Shown: positions 27,204 through 35,541, counted from the stretch's first letter. The stretch is 64,000 nucleotides of DNA from Bacillus mesophilus (GCF_011008845.1 NZ_JAAIWM010000003.1:310001-374000), one strand, 5' to 3'. A program made the numbers and translations. The notes: generated by a model not told the origin, from the sequence alone.

Positions 27204-27304
27204 CTATGCTTTAAGAACCACACCTCTACTGATGCCTGTAATTCTGGAGATTTGTCTTGTGGATAATCCTTGTTCTATTAAGGTTTCCAAGTGATCATTC
27301 CCCT
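27204..27304 (-). pseudogene. RAYT 3' remnant
   Basis: The minus strand encodes D-H-L-E-T-L then E-Q-G-L-S-T-R-Q-I-S-R-I-T-G-I-S-R-G, matching the C-terminus of the RAYT pseudogene at 54907 (K-Q-G-L-S-T-R-Q-I-A-R-L-T-G-I-S). Only the C-terminal helix-turn-helix is left. A frame of 63 residues runs through it but its first half is unrelated. Confidence 0.8.
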
Positions 27305-27404
27305 GGGGTTCAAGTAATAATAAAAAGAAAATGGAATTAATCAGTTCTAACCAAAATGTGATGAGTTCGTTATTAACTGCTATAATAATAATCATTTTGA
27401 CTTC

Positions 27405-27427
27405 TTGGACAAAGTCCCTTGTCCCGA
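27405..27427 (+). repeat. R1 palindrome, forward, shortened
   Basis: Reads TTGGACAAAG then TCCCTTGTCCCGA, with an extra T in the loop. It is 100 bases from the RAYT remnant. Confidence 0.7.
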
Positions 27428-27492
27428 TTGTTGAAAAGTCGCTATAATGTCAACCCCCTTTTCAACTCTGTCTTCCTTGATTCAAGTGTTAA

Positions 27493-27651
27493 TCAACATG
27501 GGAGGAATTTGAGGCTGCATTAGAACACAAACCTAAGAAAACGTCTAAAGGTAGACAAAAAATACCCAAAAAGACAAAGATATTAAACTATGGATCCGTA
27601 GCCCTATTCGCTGAGAAAAAGAAAAAACGCATCAAGAGAAAAATTAAGTAA
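27493..27651 (+). pseudogene. Start-less basic frame, possible gene remnant
   Basis: About 52 codons without a usable start, encoding W-E-E-F-E-A-A-L-E-H then a Lys/Arg-rich tail ending K-R-I-K-R-K-I-K. A hairpin follows at 27670, which suggests the 3' end of a former gene. The family is not recognised. Confidence 0.25.
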
Positions 27652-27669
27652 GAACAATATACAAAAATC

Positions 27670-27712
27670 GGGAACAAAAGACACCCATATTATGGTTGTC
27701 GTTTTTGTTCCC
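27670..27712. terminator. Terminator-like inverted repeat
   Basis: GGGAACAAAAG (27670-27680) pairs with TTTTTGTTCCC near 27702-27712, with the inner CCAT/ATGG extending the stem. There is no clear T-run after it. Confidence 0.5.
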
Positions 27713-27775
27713 AGAGGAAAAAAGCGTAAAAATTTTACTTATTTACAAGTTATTTTACAGTTATGCAAAGCTAGT

Positions 27776-27802
27776 GAATCAAAGTCCCTATCCCCTCATA
27801 CC
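27776..27802 (+). repeat. R1 palindrome, forward
   Basis: Carries three changes (GAATCAAAG, TCCCTATCC, CCTCATACC). It lies about 60 bases after the psiE stop codon. Confidence 0.8.
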
Positions 27803-27864
27803 ACTCTATATAGACACCTTTCTTGTCTTATTTAGCTTTCCCAATGCTTCGATACTATCCTAGC

Positions 27865-28311
27865 TCAGGAATCTCGGCCTCCTGAACCTCGAAAAAAGAA
27901 TTTCCCATCCGGCCTGTTTCTAGGCGTAATGTTCATAATAAAATAGCCAATAATTAAAATTAAAATTACGAGAGAATAAAGAAAGGTATTCATCGGATTA
28001 TAATGGTCCACTATAATCAATCGTACCATGGCCGTAATCCCAATATACAAGAAATAGCGCATTGGAAAATGGTAGTCTTCCTTAAAATACTTTACGATCA
28101 TAGCAATAAACTCAAAATACAAAAAGAAAACGAGTATATGCTCTAAAAAGAGGCGATAATCCTTACTATCAGAAAACAGTACCCCTACAATAATAATGAG
28201 CTCTTTGATTAATAATAAAGAGAGAATAATAGCTAATGATATTAAAGATACATTCAAAATCAATTGAAAAAATTTAGGAATCAATCTTAATCCCTTGGTA
28301 TAAAGGTCCAT
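27865..28311 (-). CDS. psiE: PsiE-family phosphate-starvation-inducible-like membrane protein
   Basis: A 148-residue protein with four membrane helices. The signature block V-F-F-L-Y-F-E-F-I-A-M-I-V-K-Y-F is followed by H-F-P-M-R-Y-F-L-Y-I-G-I-T-A-M and V-R-L-I-I-V-D-H, nearly the same as in E. coli PsiE. The start at ATG 28311 is chosen because AGGAAGG precedes it; a longer frame to 28344 has no binding site. Its role is unknown beyond the link to phosphate limitation in E. coli. Confidence 0.9.
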   Translation of the reverse strand: MDLYTKGLRLIPKFFQLILNVSLISLAIILSLLLIKELIIIVGVLFSDSKDYRLFLEHILVFFLYFEFIAMIVKYFKEDYHFPMRYFLYIGITAMVRLIIVDHYNPMNTFLYSLVILILIIGYFIMNITPRNRPDGKFFFRGSGGRDS

Positions 28312-28410
28312 CAAATACATCCTTCCTATAGTTAGAAAAAACAACCCTTTACTGGCTTATGATAATTAACATCCAATTATAGTTATGTATGTTTCAAAGG
28401 TCAATACCTA

Positions 28411-28437
28411 ACGACCGTCCCCCCTTGCTTCCTTGGC
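28411..28437. repeat. R2 singlet
   Basis: Reads ACGACCGTCCCCCCTTGC then TTCCTTGGC, a diverged form of the GAACCGTCCCCCTGGC core. Confidence 0.5.
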
Positions 28438-28458
28438 TTTCGAATCGCCATTTCGGCT

Positions 28459-28485
28459 GGAACTAAGTCCCTGTCCCCTCGTACC
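28459..28485 (+). repeat. R1 palindrome, forward, near a stop codon
   Basis: Reads GGAACTAAG then TCCCTGTCC and CCTCGTACC. It ends 19 bases before the stop codon of the membrane protein gene at 28505. Confidence 0.92.
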
Positions 28486-28504
28486 TAGTCCCAGGAAGCT
28501 TCTC

Positions 28505-29680
28505 TTAATCCATTATATTAGGTGTTAATGTATTACACACGGTTACCACCTTAGTTTGATCATACGGTTGAAGCGACACCTTACCTAAAACTTCATCCTT
28601 CTCCATATCATGATCAATATTACAAACTGCTAGTGGTTGATACTCCTTGTTTTCATCTATCAATACATAATAGTCAAATGCATTAATTCCAATGGAATCC
28701 ATGAGGTGTACCATCTTTTCAAAGGCTTCGTTAGTTTCTTTTTGAGTTGTAAAGGAAGTCGATGCAACAAACAATTGATGATATTTTCCGTATGGACTCT
28801 CAACATGTATATCAAATTCATGGATCGGTATAACAAACTTCCCTAAAGTTTCAACTTCCTCTATCCCATAGGATAAGAGTTCTTTTTGAATCGGTGACCA
28901 TTTTGAGGGATCTTCATTATATTTTTGGGCTAATTCATAAAGGTTTTCTTCTTTTTCTTTTGCTCTTCCCGGTATATCTTTGTTAAATTCAAGTTCTCGT
29001 TTTATATATTCCCATTCCCTATTCGTAGGGGCTATTTCCTTATTATTAACAGACAGCGTAACCTCTTTTACAACATCATCTTGGAATGTAAAGAAGAGAG
29101 ACCCTACTCTCATACCTGATAAATAAACTTCTCCATCCAAATTAGCAGTTAATCTTTGAACTTCTCGGTCCCACTGTGAAGATGTAATTGGTAATTCGTA
29201 TGTATTCTCCATATAAGATGTTGCAATTTTATTATAGTGATTCGTTATTTTCTGTAGCTCTTCTACTTCTTCTATTCTTTTCTTCTCAATTTTTTTATCC
29301 ATTTGACCTTCTAATACGTATAACCCTATAAGTACCAACACGCTTAATAAGATTGAAACGAAGACACCCGAAGCATTTTTCTCTTCAATAAAATGTCCTA
29401 TAAAGGATCCCGCTATACTAAGTAATAAGGCAAATATAAACACATAGTATAAAGAACCATACCATAGATCTTCTCCACCTGGAATTTTACCGTGCTCTAC
29501 ATACCCTTTCATCACGACGTATCCTATAGAGGCGAACGGACCTAAAAAAATCCCGCTACACACTATTCCCCATTTTACCTTCCGGTTAATAAATAGAATA
29601 ATAGCTGGAATGATCCAAAAAATACAGATTCCTCCAAAAAACCATCCTAGCCCCCATAACAAGGCGAATACATCTTCCAC
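28505..29680 (-). CDS. Membrane protein of unknown function, paralogue A
   Basis: A 391-residue protein. Four membrane helices lie in residues 1-125, followed by a coiled-coil-like K-K-I-E-K-K-R-I-E-E-V-E-E-L and a soluble C-terminal region of about 250 residues. GTG 29680 follows GGAGGGGATAAG. It is about 80 percent identical by eye to the protein encoded at 32762-33937, so the two are recent duplicates separated by a MORN gene and a peptidase gene. The soluble part has an alternating V-x-L-S and W-E-Y-I-K-R-E-L-E-F pattern. I do not recognise the family. Confidence 0.85.
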   Translation of the reverse strand: MEDVFALLWGLGWFFGGICIFWIIPAIILFINRKVKWGIVCSGIFLGPFASIGYVVMKGYVEHGKIPGGEDLWYGSLYYVFIFALLLSIAGSFIGHFIEEKNASGVFVSILLSVLVLIGLYVLEGQMDKKIEKKRIEEVEELQKITNHYNKIATSYMENTYELPITSSQWDREVQRLTANLDGEVYLSGMRVGSLFFTFQDDVVKEVTLSVNNKEIAPTNREWEYIKRELEFNKDIPGRAKEKEENLYELAQKYNEDPSKWSPIQKELLSYGIEEVETLGKFVIPIHEFDIHVESPYGKYHQLFVASTSFTTQKETNEAFEKMVHLMDSIGINAFDYYVLIDENKEYQPLAVCNIDHDMEKDEVLGKVSLQPYDQTKVVTVCNTLTPNIMD

Positions 29681-29749
29681 CTTATCCCCTCCTTTATTAT
29701 TAACGTTTGATAAAGTATTCTGTACTCTTGTGAACTATTGACCATAAAG

Positions 29750-29773
29750 AAAAAAGCAGGCTAGGCCCGCTCT
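29750..29773 (-). terminator. Intrinsic terminator, minus strand
   Basis: AGCAGGC (29755-29761) pairs with GCCCGCT (29765-29771) with one G-T pair, and the preceding A-run gives the U-tract on the minus strand. It probably ends the MORN gene transcript. Confidence 0.7.
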
Positions 29774-29940
29774 TTAAAATGGAGACAACGTCATAGCGAC
29801 TTTTTTAAGGAAATACCTATCCTTGGTGTCCACTGTGGTAGTTTAAGTAGATTATTGTTCGTTCTATATAATAAAAATCGTAAAACCCAATGGAGATTTA
29901 CCAAAAAAGTTTAAAAATTAACTAGTGAAGAATCGTCCAT

Positions 29941-29980
29941 ATTCCTTAATCTCATCGCTTCTTCCAGCGAACAATTAATA
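29941..29980 (-). pseudogene. comM 3' remnant
   Basis: The plus strand TTCCTTAATCTCATCGCTTC plus the next bases (TTCCA-CGA) matches the comM 3' end at about 51535-51575, encoding S-L-E-E-A-M-R-L-R. Homology stops three or four bases before the R1 pair at 29984. About 40 bases survive. Confidence 0.75.
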
Positions 29981-29983
29981 GGT

Positions 29984-30034
29984 GGTACGAGGTCCCTGTC
30001 CCTTCGTAACGCGAGGTCCCTGTCCCCTCGTACC
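29984..30034 (+). repeat. Two R1 palindromes in tandem, forward
   Basis: Copies at 29984-30010 and 30008-30034 share the bases between them. The first has the near-perfect arm GGTACGAGG. The second ends two bases before the MORN gene stop codon. Confidence 0.92.
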
Positions 30035-30036
30035 TC

Positions 30037-30840
30037 TTAGTTTGGCTTCCCATTAACCCACAACCCAGAGAAAGTCGACCCATTCGAATATTTCATTGTC
30101 CCTACTCCATGTGGTTGTCCATCACTCAGGCTTCCTTCATATACCGCACCATCAGAAAACATAAGTTTCCCCTGTCCAGTAATCTTACCTTCTGTGAAAT
30201 CACCTGTATAAATATTACCATTAACCCATTCTATCGTTCCTTTTCCATGAGCTAGACCATTTTCAAATTCACCATTATATGTTGTACCGTCTGGCCATTC
30301 ATAATAACCTGGTTCATTTGAAGATGAGCTTTCAATAGTAGCTCTATCTATCATGTTATGAACTAGATTTGTATCATTTGGGGTTAATAGATAAACAGCA
30401 AAAAGGACAATCCCTATTAATAACATCACCTGTTTAGGGTTCAGGTTTATCTTAGTTGATTTACTCGATACCCTCTTTGTTTCATATTCAGTACTAAACA
30501 AAATACGAGTGCAGTTTTTACATGTATTACTAAGTGGTTCATTATGTGTATGGCAAAAAGGACAAATATAGTAATGGTCCACCTTTCTACTTTTATTGCT
30601 GGATATTGCAGAAGGAGTTTGGTTTGCTTTTCTTTTCATATTTACCTTTCGATTTAAGTGATTGCTTAAATTCCCATAGCAAATACCACATAAAGTTACC
30701 TTTTGAAATCTTATATTCTCTTCTTCTGGATGGAGAATTTTAAATGCAGAAAATTCGCTTTCTGTTATTAGATTATTATTTTTATCTAAAAACATATAAC
30801 TAGCCATACTTTCAAAACCCTTGCAATAGAAACACTTCAT
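30037..30840 (-). CDS. Zinc-ribbon, single-pass membrane MORN-repeat protein
   Basis: A 267-residue protein. The start is ATG 30840 (M-K-C-F-Y-C) after AAAGGA; the upstream frame lacks a binding site. Two zinc ribbons are visible: C-F-Y-C with C-G-I-C, and C-P-F-C with C-K-N-C. One membrane helix follows (V-M-L-L-I-G-I-V-L-F-A-V-Y-L-L). The last 85 residues are four MORN repeats, such as Y-N-G-E-F-E-N-G-L-A-H-G-K-G-T and Y-T-G-D-F-T-E-G-K-I-T-G-Q-G-K. MORN repeats often bind lipids or proteins near membranes; the role here is unknown. R1 follows the stop codon directly. Confidence 0.85.
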   Translation of the reverse strand: MKCFYCKGFESMASYMFLDKNNNLITESEFSAFKILHPEEENIRFQKVTLCGICYGNLSNHLNRKVNMKRKANQTPSAISSNKSRKVDHYYICPFCHTHNEPLSNTCKNCTRILFSTEYETKRVSSKSTKINLNPKQVMLLIGIVLFAVYLLTPNDTNLVHNMIDRATIESSSSNEPGYYEWPDGTTYNGEFENGLAHGKGTIEWVNGNIYTGDFTEGKITGQGKLMFSDGAVYEGSLSDGQPHGVGTMKYSNGSTFSGLWVNGKPN

Positions 30841-30936
30841 CAGTTTTCCCAGTCCTTTTACCAATAGTGGATGCCCATAACATTATTTTACATTTTTTGA
30901 TAAAAATAGACTAGAACTTTATGCAATAAATTCCAT

Positions 30937-30963
30937 GGAACAAAGTCCCTGTCCCCTTTGTCC
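30937..30963 (+). repeat. R1 palindrome, forward, between divergent genes
   Basis: Ends CCTTTGTCC, with a further arm-like CCCTTTGTCC just after. It is between the MORN and M20 peptidase starts, so not every R1 copy marks a gene end. Confidence 0.9.
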
Positions 30964-31049
30964 GCCCTTTGTCCACTTAAATAATTATAATATTCCTTCT
31001 ATTCTAATAATGATATACTATAAGATAACTAGAATGGAGGAGTTCTGAC

Positions 31050-32509
31050 ATGAAAAGATGGAAATTGGCGTTACTTTTTGTAGGTGGATTGATTCTTATA
31101 TTTTTATCGTAACCGCTTTCAATGCTCTTACAGTTAAATCGAAACAACCAACACCAAACCCAAATGGAATTGTGTTGGACGATGAGGCAGCCGTTCAACG
31201 TTTCTCTACGGCCATTACATATCAAACCATTTCCTATGAAGATCGGACTAAGTTTGACTTTGACGAATTTGACAAGTTCATTACGTTTTTACAGGAAAGC
31301 TATCCTACTGTTCACGAACAATTGGAATTAGAAAAAATAAATGGTTATGCCTTAGTGTATAAATGGACAGGGAGTGATTCTACTAAAAAACCAATAGGCC
31401 TCGCAAGTCACTATGATGTTGTTCCTGTATTAGATGGAACAGAAGGAAATTGGGAGCAGGGTCCTTTTACTGGAGCAATTGAAGACGGGATCATATGGGG
31501 AAGAGGAACTTTAGATGATAAAATTGGAGTTATTGGTATATTAGAAGCATTAGAAAAGCTATTAACAGAAGGTTATGAGCCAAACCGAGATATGTATTTC
31601 ATGTTTGGGTTTGACGAAGAAATTGGAGGAGAAGAAGGAGCTAAGGCTATCGCCGAAACCCTAAAAGCTAGAGGAGTTACTTTTGACTTTGTCTTGGATG
31701 AAGGAGGAGCGATCGTTGAAAATATGGTTCCTGGAGTAGAAAAGCCTGTCGGAGTCGTAGGTATTTCAGAAAAAGGTTCAGCAACTGTGGAACTAACGAT
31801 AGAAGGAAGTGGCGGTCACTCTTCGCAACCGAAGAATCATACGAATATCGGAAGGATTGCAAACGCAATCGCTAAATTAGAAGATACCCAGTTTAAAGGG
31901 GATCTTAGAGGTCCTGGTGAAGACTTATTTGAATTTGTAGCACCAGAAATGAACGTAGGAATGAAATATGTCTTTGCTAACAAATTCATTTTTGAACCAA
32001 TTATTGAAAATATCTTATTAAAGCAGCCTGCATCTGCCGCATTAATCAGAACAACCATTGCCCCGACTATTTTTCATGCGGGTGAACAATCTAATGTGTT
32101 ACCTGAAAAGGCATCAGCTATCATTAACCTCCGTCTCATGCCAGGTGACTCACTAGATTATGTGAAAAATTTTATTGAAGAGACGATTAGCGATGATGAT
32201 ATTAAAGTGACAATCACGGGAAGAGAGGCTTCCAAAGTATCTTCTATCGACGGCTGGCAGTTTAAAGCTATTCAACAAGCTGCTAGAAATGTAAACACTG
32301 AAGCAGTCATAGCTCCATATTTAATGGTTGCTGGCTCCGATGCAAAGCATTATGATCATGTTTCAGATAATACGTATCGTTTTCTACCTGTTCAAATTAC
32401 ATCCGAGGATCTAAACAGAATGCACGGAACAAATGAACATGTTAGCATTGAGAATTACTTGAATGCAATTAGGTTTTATATTGAAATTATAAAAGAATCA
32501 AATAAATAG
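31050..32509 (+). CDS. M20-family carboxypeptidase-S-like metallopeptidase, N-terminal frameshift
   Basis: A zinc peptidase of the M20 family, close to carboxypeptidase S/PM20D1. Motifs are H-Y-D-V-V-P-V with a metal-binding His and Asp, G-R-G-T-L-D-D-K and F-G-F-D-E-E-I-G-G with the catalytic Glu. ATG 31050 behind GGAGG starts a signal-anchor (M-K-R-W-K-L-A-L-L-F-V-G-G) that runs into a stop at 31110. The rest is in another frame, open from 31058. One extra T in the T5 run at 31101-31105 would join them, giving a helix then V-T-A-F-N-A. It is therefore a sequencing error, a real inactivation, or slippage. Confidence 0.88.
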
Positions 32510-32547
32510 TTTTAAATTCCAGCTAAGTTTTATTATTCAATTCAAAC

Positions 32548-32578
32548 TAAAACTCCACCCTCATCAGTTGGAGTTTTA
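32548..32578 (+). terminator. Intrinsic terminator after the M20 peptidase
   Basis: AAAACTCCA (32549-32557) pairs with TGGAGTTTT (32569-32577). The flanking A and T runs could allow action on both strands. Confidence 0.75.
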
Positions 32579-32626
32579 ATATTTCGGAAAGCCCTATGTT
32601 TTCATATGTCACCTTAATCTATAATG

Positions 32627-32747
32627 ATGAGACTATTATTTGCGGTGAAGGTAAGGCCAGGAGAACGAATTCGTAACTCGATGCTTGTTAATAGCCTCTA
32701 TGGTCAACTGTTTTTCTGCTGGGACAAAGTCCCTGTCCCCTCGTACC
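32627..32747. repeat. Composite 120-bp repeat, copy 1
   Basis: It matches 55950-56067: a GAGACTATTATTTG-like start, GGCCAGGAGAAC, a diverged middle, CTATGGTCAACTGT, and a closing R1 copy. It shows that R1 can move or be duplicated as part of a larger block. Confidence 0.75.
32721..32747 (+). repeat. R1 palindrome, forward
   Basis: Begins GGGACAAAG, ends CCTCGTACC, 14 bases before the stop codon of paralogue B. Confidence 0.92.
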
Positions 32748-32761
32748 TAAGTACCTTCCTC

Positions 32762-33937
32762 TTAATCCATAATATTAGGTGTTAATGTGTTACACACGGT
32801 TACCACTTGAGCTTGATCATACGGTTCAAGCGACAGTTTACCTAAAACTTCATCCTTTTCTATATCATGGTCAATATTACAAACTGCCAGTGGTTGATAC
32901 TCCATGTTTTCATCCATTAATACATAGTAATCAAAGGCATTAATACCAATCGAATCCATGAGGTTTATCATCTGTTTAAATAATTCATTGGTTTCTTTTT
33001 GAGTGGTAAAGGAAGTCGTCGCAACAAACACTTGGTTATATTTTTTGTATTGACTCTCAACATGCAAATCAAATTCATGATTTGGTATCACAAACTTTCC
33101 TATAGTTTCAATCTCCTCTACTCCATAAGAGAAAAGTTCTTTTCGGATCGGCGACCATTTCGAAGGATCATCATCATACTTCTCGGCTAATTCATAAAGG
33201 TTTTCTTCTTTTTCTTTCGCTCTACCTGGTATATCCCTATTAAACTCAAGTTCTCGTTTTATATATTCCCATTCCCTATTAGTAGGGATTATTTCCTTTC
33301 CATCAATAGAAAGGATAACCTCTTTTACAACATCATCTTGGAATGTAAAGAATAGAGACCCTACTCTCACTCCTGATAAATAAACCTCTCCATCAATATT
33401 AGCTATTAATCTCTGGGCTTCTGGGTCCCATTGCGAAGATGTAATTGGTAATTCGTATGTATCCTCCATATAAATCGTCGCGATTTCATCATAGTGATTG
33501 GTTATTTTCTGTAACTCTTGTACTTCTTCTATCTTTTTCTTCTCATATATTTTATTCATTTGACCTTCTAATACGTAAAACCCTATTAGTACCAACACGC
33601 TTGTTAAGATGGAAACGAGGACACCTGAAGCATGTTTCTTTTCAATAAAATGTCCTATGAGGAATCCCGCTACACTAAGCAAAAAGGCAAATATAAACAC
33701 ATAGGATAAAGAACCATTCCATACTTCATCTCCACTTGGAATTTCACCGTTCTTCATATACCCCGTCATCACGACGTATCCTTGAGAGGCGAACGGACCT
33801 AAAAAAATCCCGCTACATACCATTCCCCATTTTATCTTTCGTTTAAAAAATAGAAAAATAGCCGGAATAATCCATAAAAAACAGAATCCTCCCAAAAACC
33901 AACCAAGGGCCCCTAACAATGCCAATGCGTTCTCCAT
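32762..33937 (-). CDS. Membrane protein of unknown function, paralogue B
   Basis: A 391-residue duplicate of the protein at 28505, with the same four-helix N-terminal part, coiled coil and soluble domain. Differences concentrate in the outer loops (K-N-G-E-I-P-S-G-D-E against E-H-G-K-I-P-G-G-E-D). The start is ATG 33937 behind GGAGGGGATAAG; the frame extends further upstream without a better site. Both end in C-N-T-L-T-P-N-I-M-D. Its upstream region is a repeat shared with 42813. Confidence 0.85.
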   Translation of the reverse strand: MENALALLGALGWFLGGFCFLWIIPAIFLFFKRKIKWGMVCSGIFLGPFASQGYVVMTGYMKNGEIPSGDEVWNGSLSYVFIFAFLLSVAGFLIGHFIEKKHASGVLVSILTSVLVLIGFYVLEGQMNKIYEKKKIEEVQELQKITNHYDEIATIYMEDTYELPITSSQWDPEAQRLIANIDGEVYLSGVRVGSLFFTFQDDVVKEVILSIDGKEIIPTNREWEYIKRELEFNRDIPGRAKEKEENLYELAEKYDDDPSKWSPIRKELFSYGVEEIETIGKFVIPNHEFDLHVESQYKKYNQVFVATTSFTTQKETNELFKQMINLMDSIGINAFDYYVLMDENMEYQPLAVCNIDHDIEKDEVLGKLSLEPYDQAQVVTVCNTLTPNIMD

Positions 33938-33952
33938 CTTATCCCCTCCTTC

Positions 33953-34043
33953 CCCACTGACCATCAAAATTCACGTTCATATAACCAATAGTATAGTAGC
34001 ACTTATTTACATAAATGGTATATATCTTCTAACAAAAAAACAA
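33953..34043. repeat. Upstream repeat, copy 1
   Basis: About 90 bases matching 42813-42901, including ACTGACCATCAA, ATAGTATAGTAGCA and TTTACATAAATGGTATATA. It begins just upstream of the paralogue B ribosome binding site and probably carries its promoter. In both places it runs straight into an R2 element. Confidence 0.75.
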
Positions 34044-34092
34044 CGGGACGGTTCTGGTACTATTTCTTCAGTTCCGAATCATCCACCTGGCT
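34044..34092. repeat. R2 element inside the HNH gene 3' end
   Basis: GGGACGGTTCTGGTACTATT followed by TCTTCAGTTCCGAATCATCC. It overlaps the last codons of the HNH gene. Confidence 0.65.
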
Positions 34093-34965
34093 ATATTCAG
34101 TTAACCCGGTCCTTAATTTTGCTGGTACAAAGTCCCTGTCCCATCGTACCCGGCATATATTTTCAACCTCATCTAACAGCGTTAGAAAATCTTTTTTTGT
34201 ATGCCTTGTATAATCAATACTAGTAAACTTAACAAGTTTATGATAAAAATCATGCTGTTTCTTGGTCATTAGTAAAAGATTATCTAATCTGTTATCGTCC
34301 CTAACTCCATTAAGGTGGTGTACAACTTCATCTACATAGAGTTCTCTACCTATAAAAGTTTCAATGACTAAGACATGTTCTCTTTTGCTCTTTCCTGATT
34401 GAGGGTCTTGCACAAACTTATAACCGTTCCTAGACCAACCACCCTTCCAGTTGGGGTTCTTTGCACCTTTAGTCTTACCCAATCTACTATTTTTAATAGA
34501 TAAGCCATGAAGGTGAAGATATTTTCTAACTGTACTAGGTGCACAACCAGTTACCTTTGCAATCTCCTTAACTTCCATTTCCTTATGAATATTTACTAGA
34601 TATTCGTAACTTAACTTATCTGCTACTGAATTTAGGAGCCCACCTCTAGGTAACTTTTTATATGTGTAAAGACCGTACCTGATTAAGTACTTGTCCACGA
34701 CATTTCGTGAACAGCCAATCATCTTAGCAATTTCGGTAACGGTCTTATTAGGATATTGTTTTGAAAGGAATTCGCTTGTAAGGACATCTTTATAGGATTT
34801 GGCTGTCTTAGTTAGATCTATAGTAGTTAAATTGAATTTCTTTAAGTAACTACTCATAGTTGTTTGAGGTACACCTGTAACCTCACACATCTCCTTTAGA
34901 CTATACATCATACATAACTGTTCCAGGTAGTCTCTTGTTAGTATATTTTTCCATTTGCTTGGCAT
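34060..34965 (-). CDS. HNH endonuclease-like protein with three N-terminal HTH units
   Basis: A 301-residue protein. Residues 1-150 hold three repeats of about 55 residues, each with a helix-turn-helix: L-K-E-M-C-E-V-T-G-V-P, V-T-E-I-A-K-M-I-G-C-S and V-K-E-I-A-K-V-T-G-C-A. Residues about 190-250 form an HNH_3-type nuclease: R-E-H-V, then V-V-H-H-L-N-G, D-D-N-R-L-D-N-L and a final H-D-F-Y-H. Such genes are usually mobile homing-type endonucleases of phages. The last 35 or so residues are encoded by R1 (V-R-W-D-R-D-F-V-P) and R2, so the native end is replaced. Confidence 0.85.
   Translation of the reverse strand: MPSKWKNILTRDYLEQLCMMYSLKEMCEVTGVPQTTMSSYLKKFNLTTIDLTKTAKSYKDVLTSEFLSKQYPNKTVTEIAKMIGCSRNVVDKYLIRYGLYTYKKLPRGGLLNSVADKLSYEYLVNIHKEMEVKEIAKVTGCAPSTVRKYLHLHGLSIKNSRLGKTKGAKNPNWKGGWSRNGYKFVQDPQSGKSKREHVLVIETFIGRELYVDEVVHHLNGVRDDNRLDNLLLMTKKQHDFYHKLVKFTSIDYTRHTKKDFLTLLDEVENICRVRWDRDFVPAKLRTGLTEYSQVDDSELKK
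34124..34150 (+). repeat. R1 palindrome, forward, inside the HNH coding sequence
   Basis: Reads GGTACAAAG, then TCCCTGTCC and CATCGTACC. The frame passes through it on the minus strand without a stop. Confidence 0.9.
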
Positions 34966-35099
34966 TTTATTTCCTCCTCTGTACTTAAGTGAGCCATGTT
35001 GTAATGTTGGCCAATGGTCGGTTAGTTTTATATGGTTAAAGTTAGATAAAACTATACTTAAAAGGTATTAACACTCTATTAAAAAATAATGTTTCTTCT

Positions 35100-35126
35100 G
35101 GAACAAAGTCCCTGTCCCCTCCTATC
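35100..35126 (+). repeat. R1 palindrome, forward
   Basis: Begins GGAACAAAG and has a diverged end CCTCCTATC. It lies 10 bases before a long hairpin. Confidence 0.88.
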
Positions 35127-35133
35127 TAAAAAC

Positions 35134-35198
35134 AAAAAAATGCCATCAGCAAATAAGGTTCTGTTAGAAACAGAAAACCCTATATTGCAAACGGCATT
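35134..35198 (-). terminator. Long terminator-like hairpin, minus strand
   Basis: AATGCC (35139-35144) pairs with GGCATT (35193-35198), and further paired segments (GCAAATA/TATATTGC, GGTTCTGTT/AACAGAAAACC) extend the stem. A run of A before it gives a U-tract on the minus strand. No minus-strand gene ends nearby, so it may instead belong to a small mobile element. Confidence 0.55.
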
Positions 35199-35453
35199 AA
35201 TGCTCTATGTTTACTGAATATAGATTAATTATTTAATTAGTATGTGCATCACTTTCCCATGAAAGCTTACATCTTTATCTAATATAATAAATAGTTAGGA
35301 AAACCACAAGACTATTAAAAAACTTTATTACTCTCATAGCATTAACTCTTTATTTATTGTTCTTATTTCATTCATATATTTTATTTTGTTTATTTGGATC
35401 AGAGATAATCTTGTTTTAAAAATATAGCATTGAAAAACACCTATTGAATAGTT

Positions 35454-35480
35454 GGGACAAAGTCCCTGTCCCCTCGTACC
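35454..35480 (+). repeat. R1 palindrome, forward
   Basis: Begins GGGACAAAG, ends CCTCGTACC, about 90 bases before the cellulose-synthase-like start. Confidence 0.92.
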
Positions 35481-35541
35481 ACACAAAATATTATCCGACA
35501 TATATAGACAAATCGACTTTAGGTAATTAGTATTATGATTA

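Larger units (their letters stand above)
26945..27864. other. Long intergenic region with decayed elements
   Basis: It contains the AT-rich upstream region of the Fuc4NAc operon, a RAYT 3' remnant, two R1 copies, a start-less basic frame and a hairpin, each listed separately. No intact gene is seen. Confidence 0.6.
29681..30036. other. Intergenic region, no gene
   Basis: It holds a minus-strand terminator, a comM 3' remnant and a tandem R1 pair, all listed. Nothing else is recognised. Confidence 0.6.
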
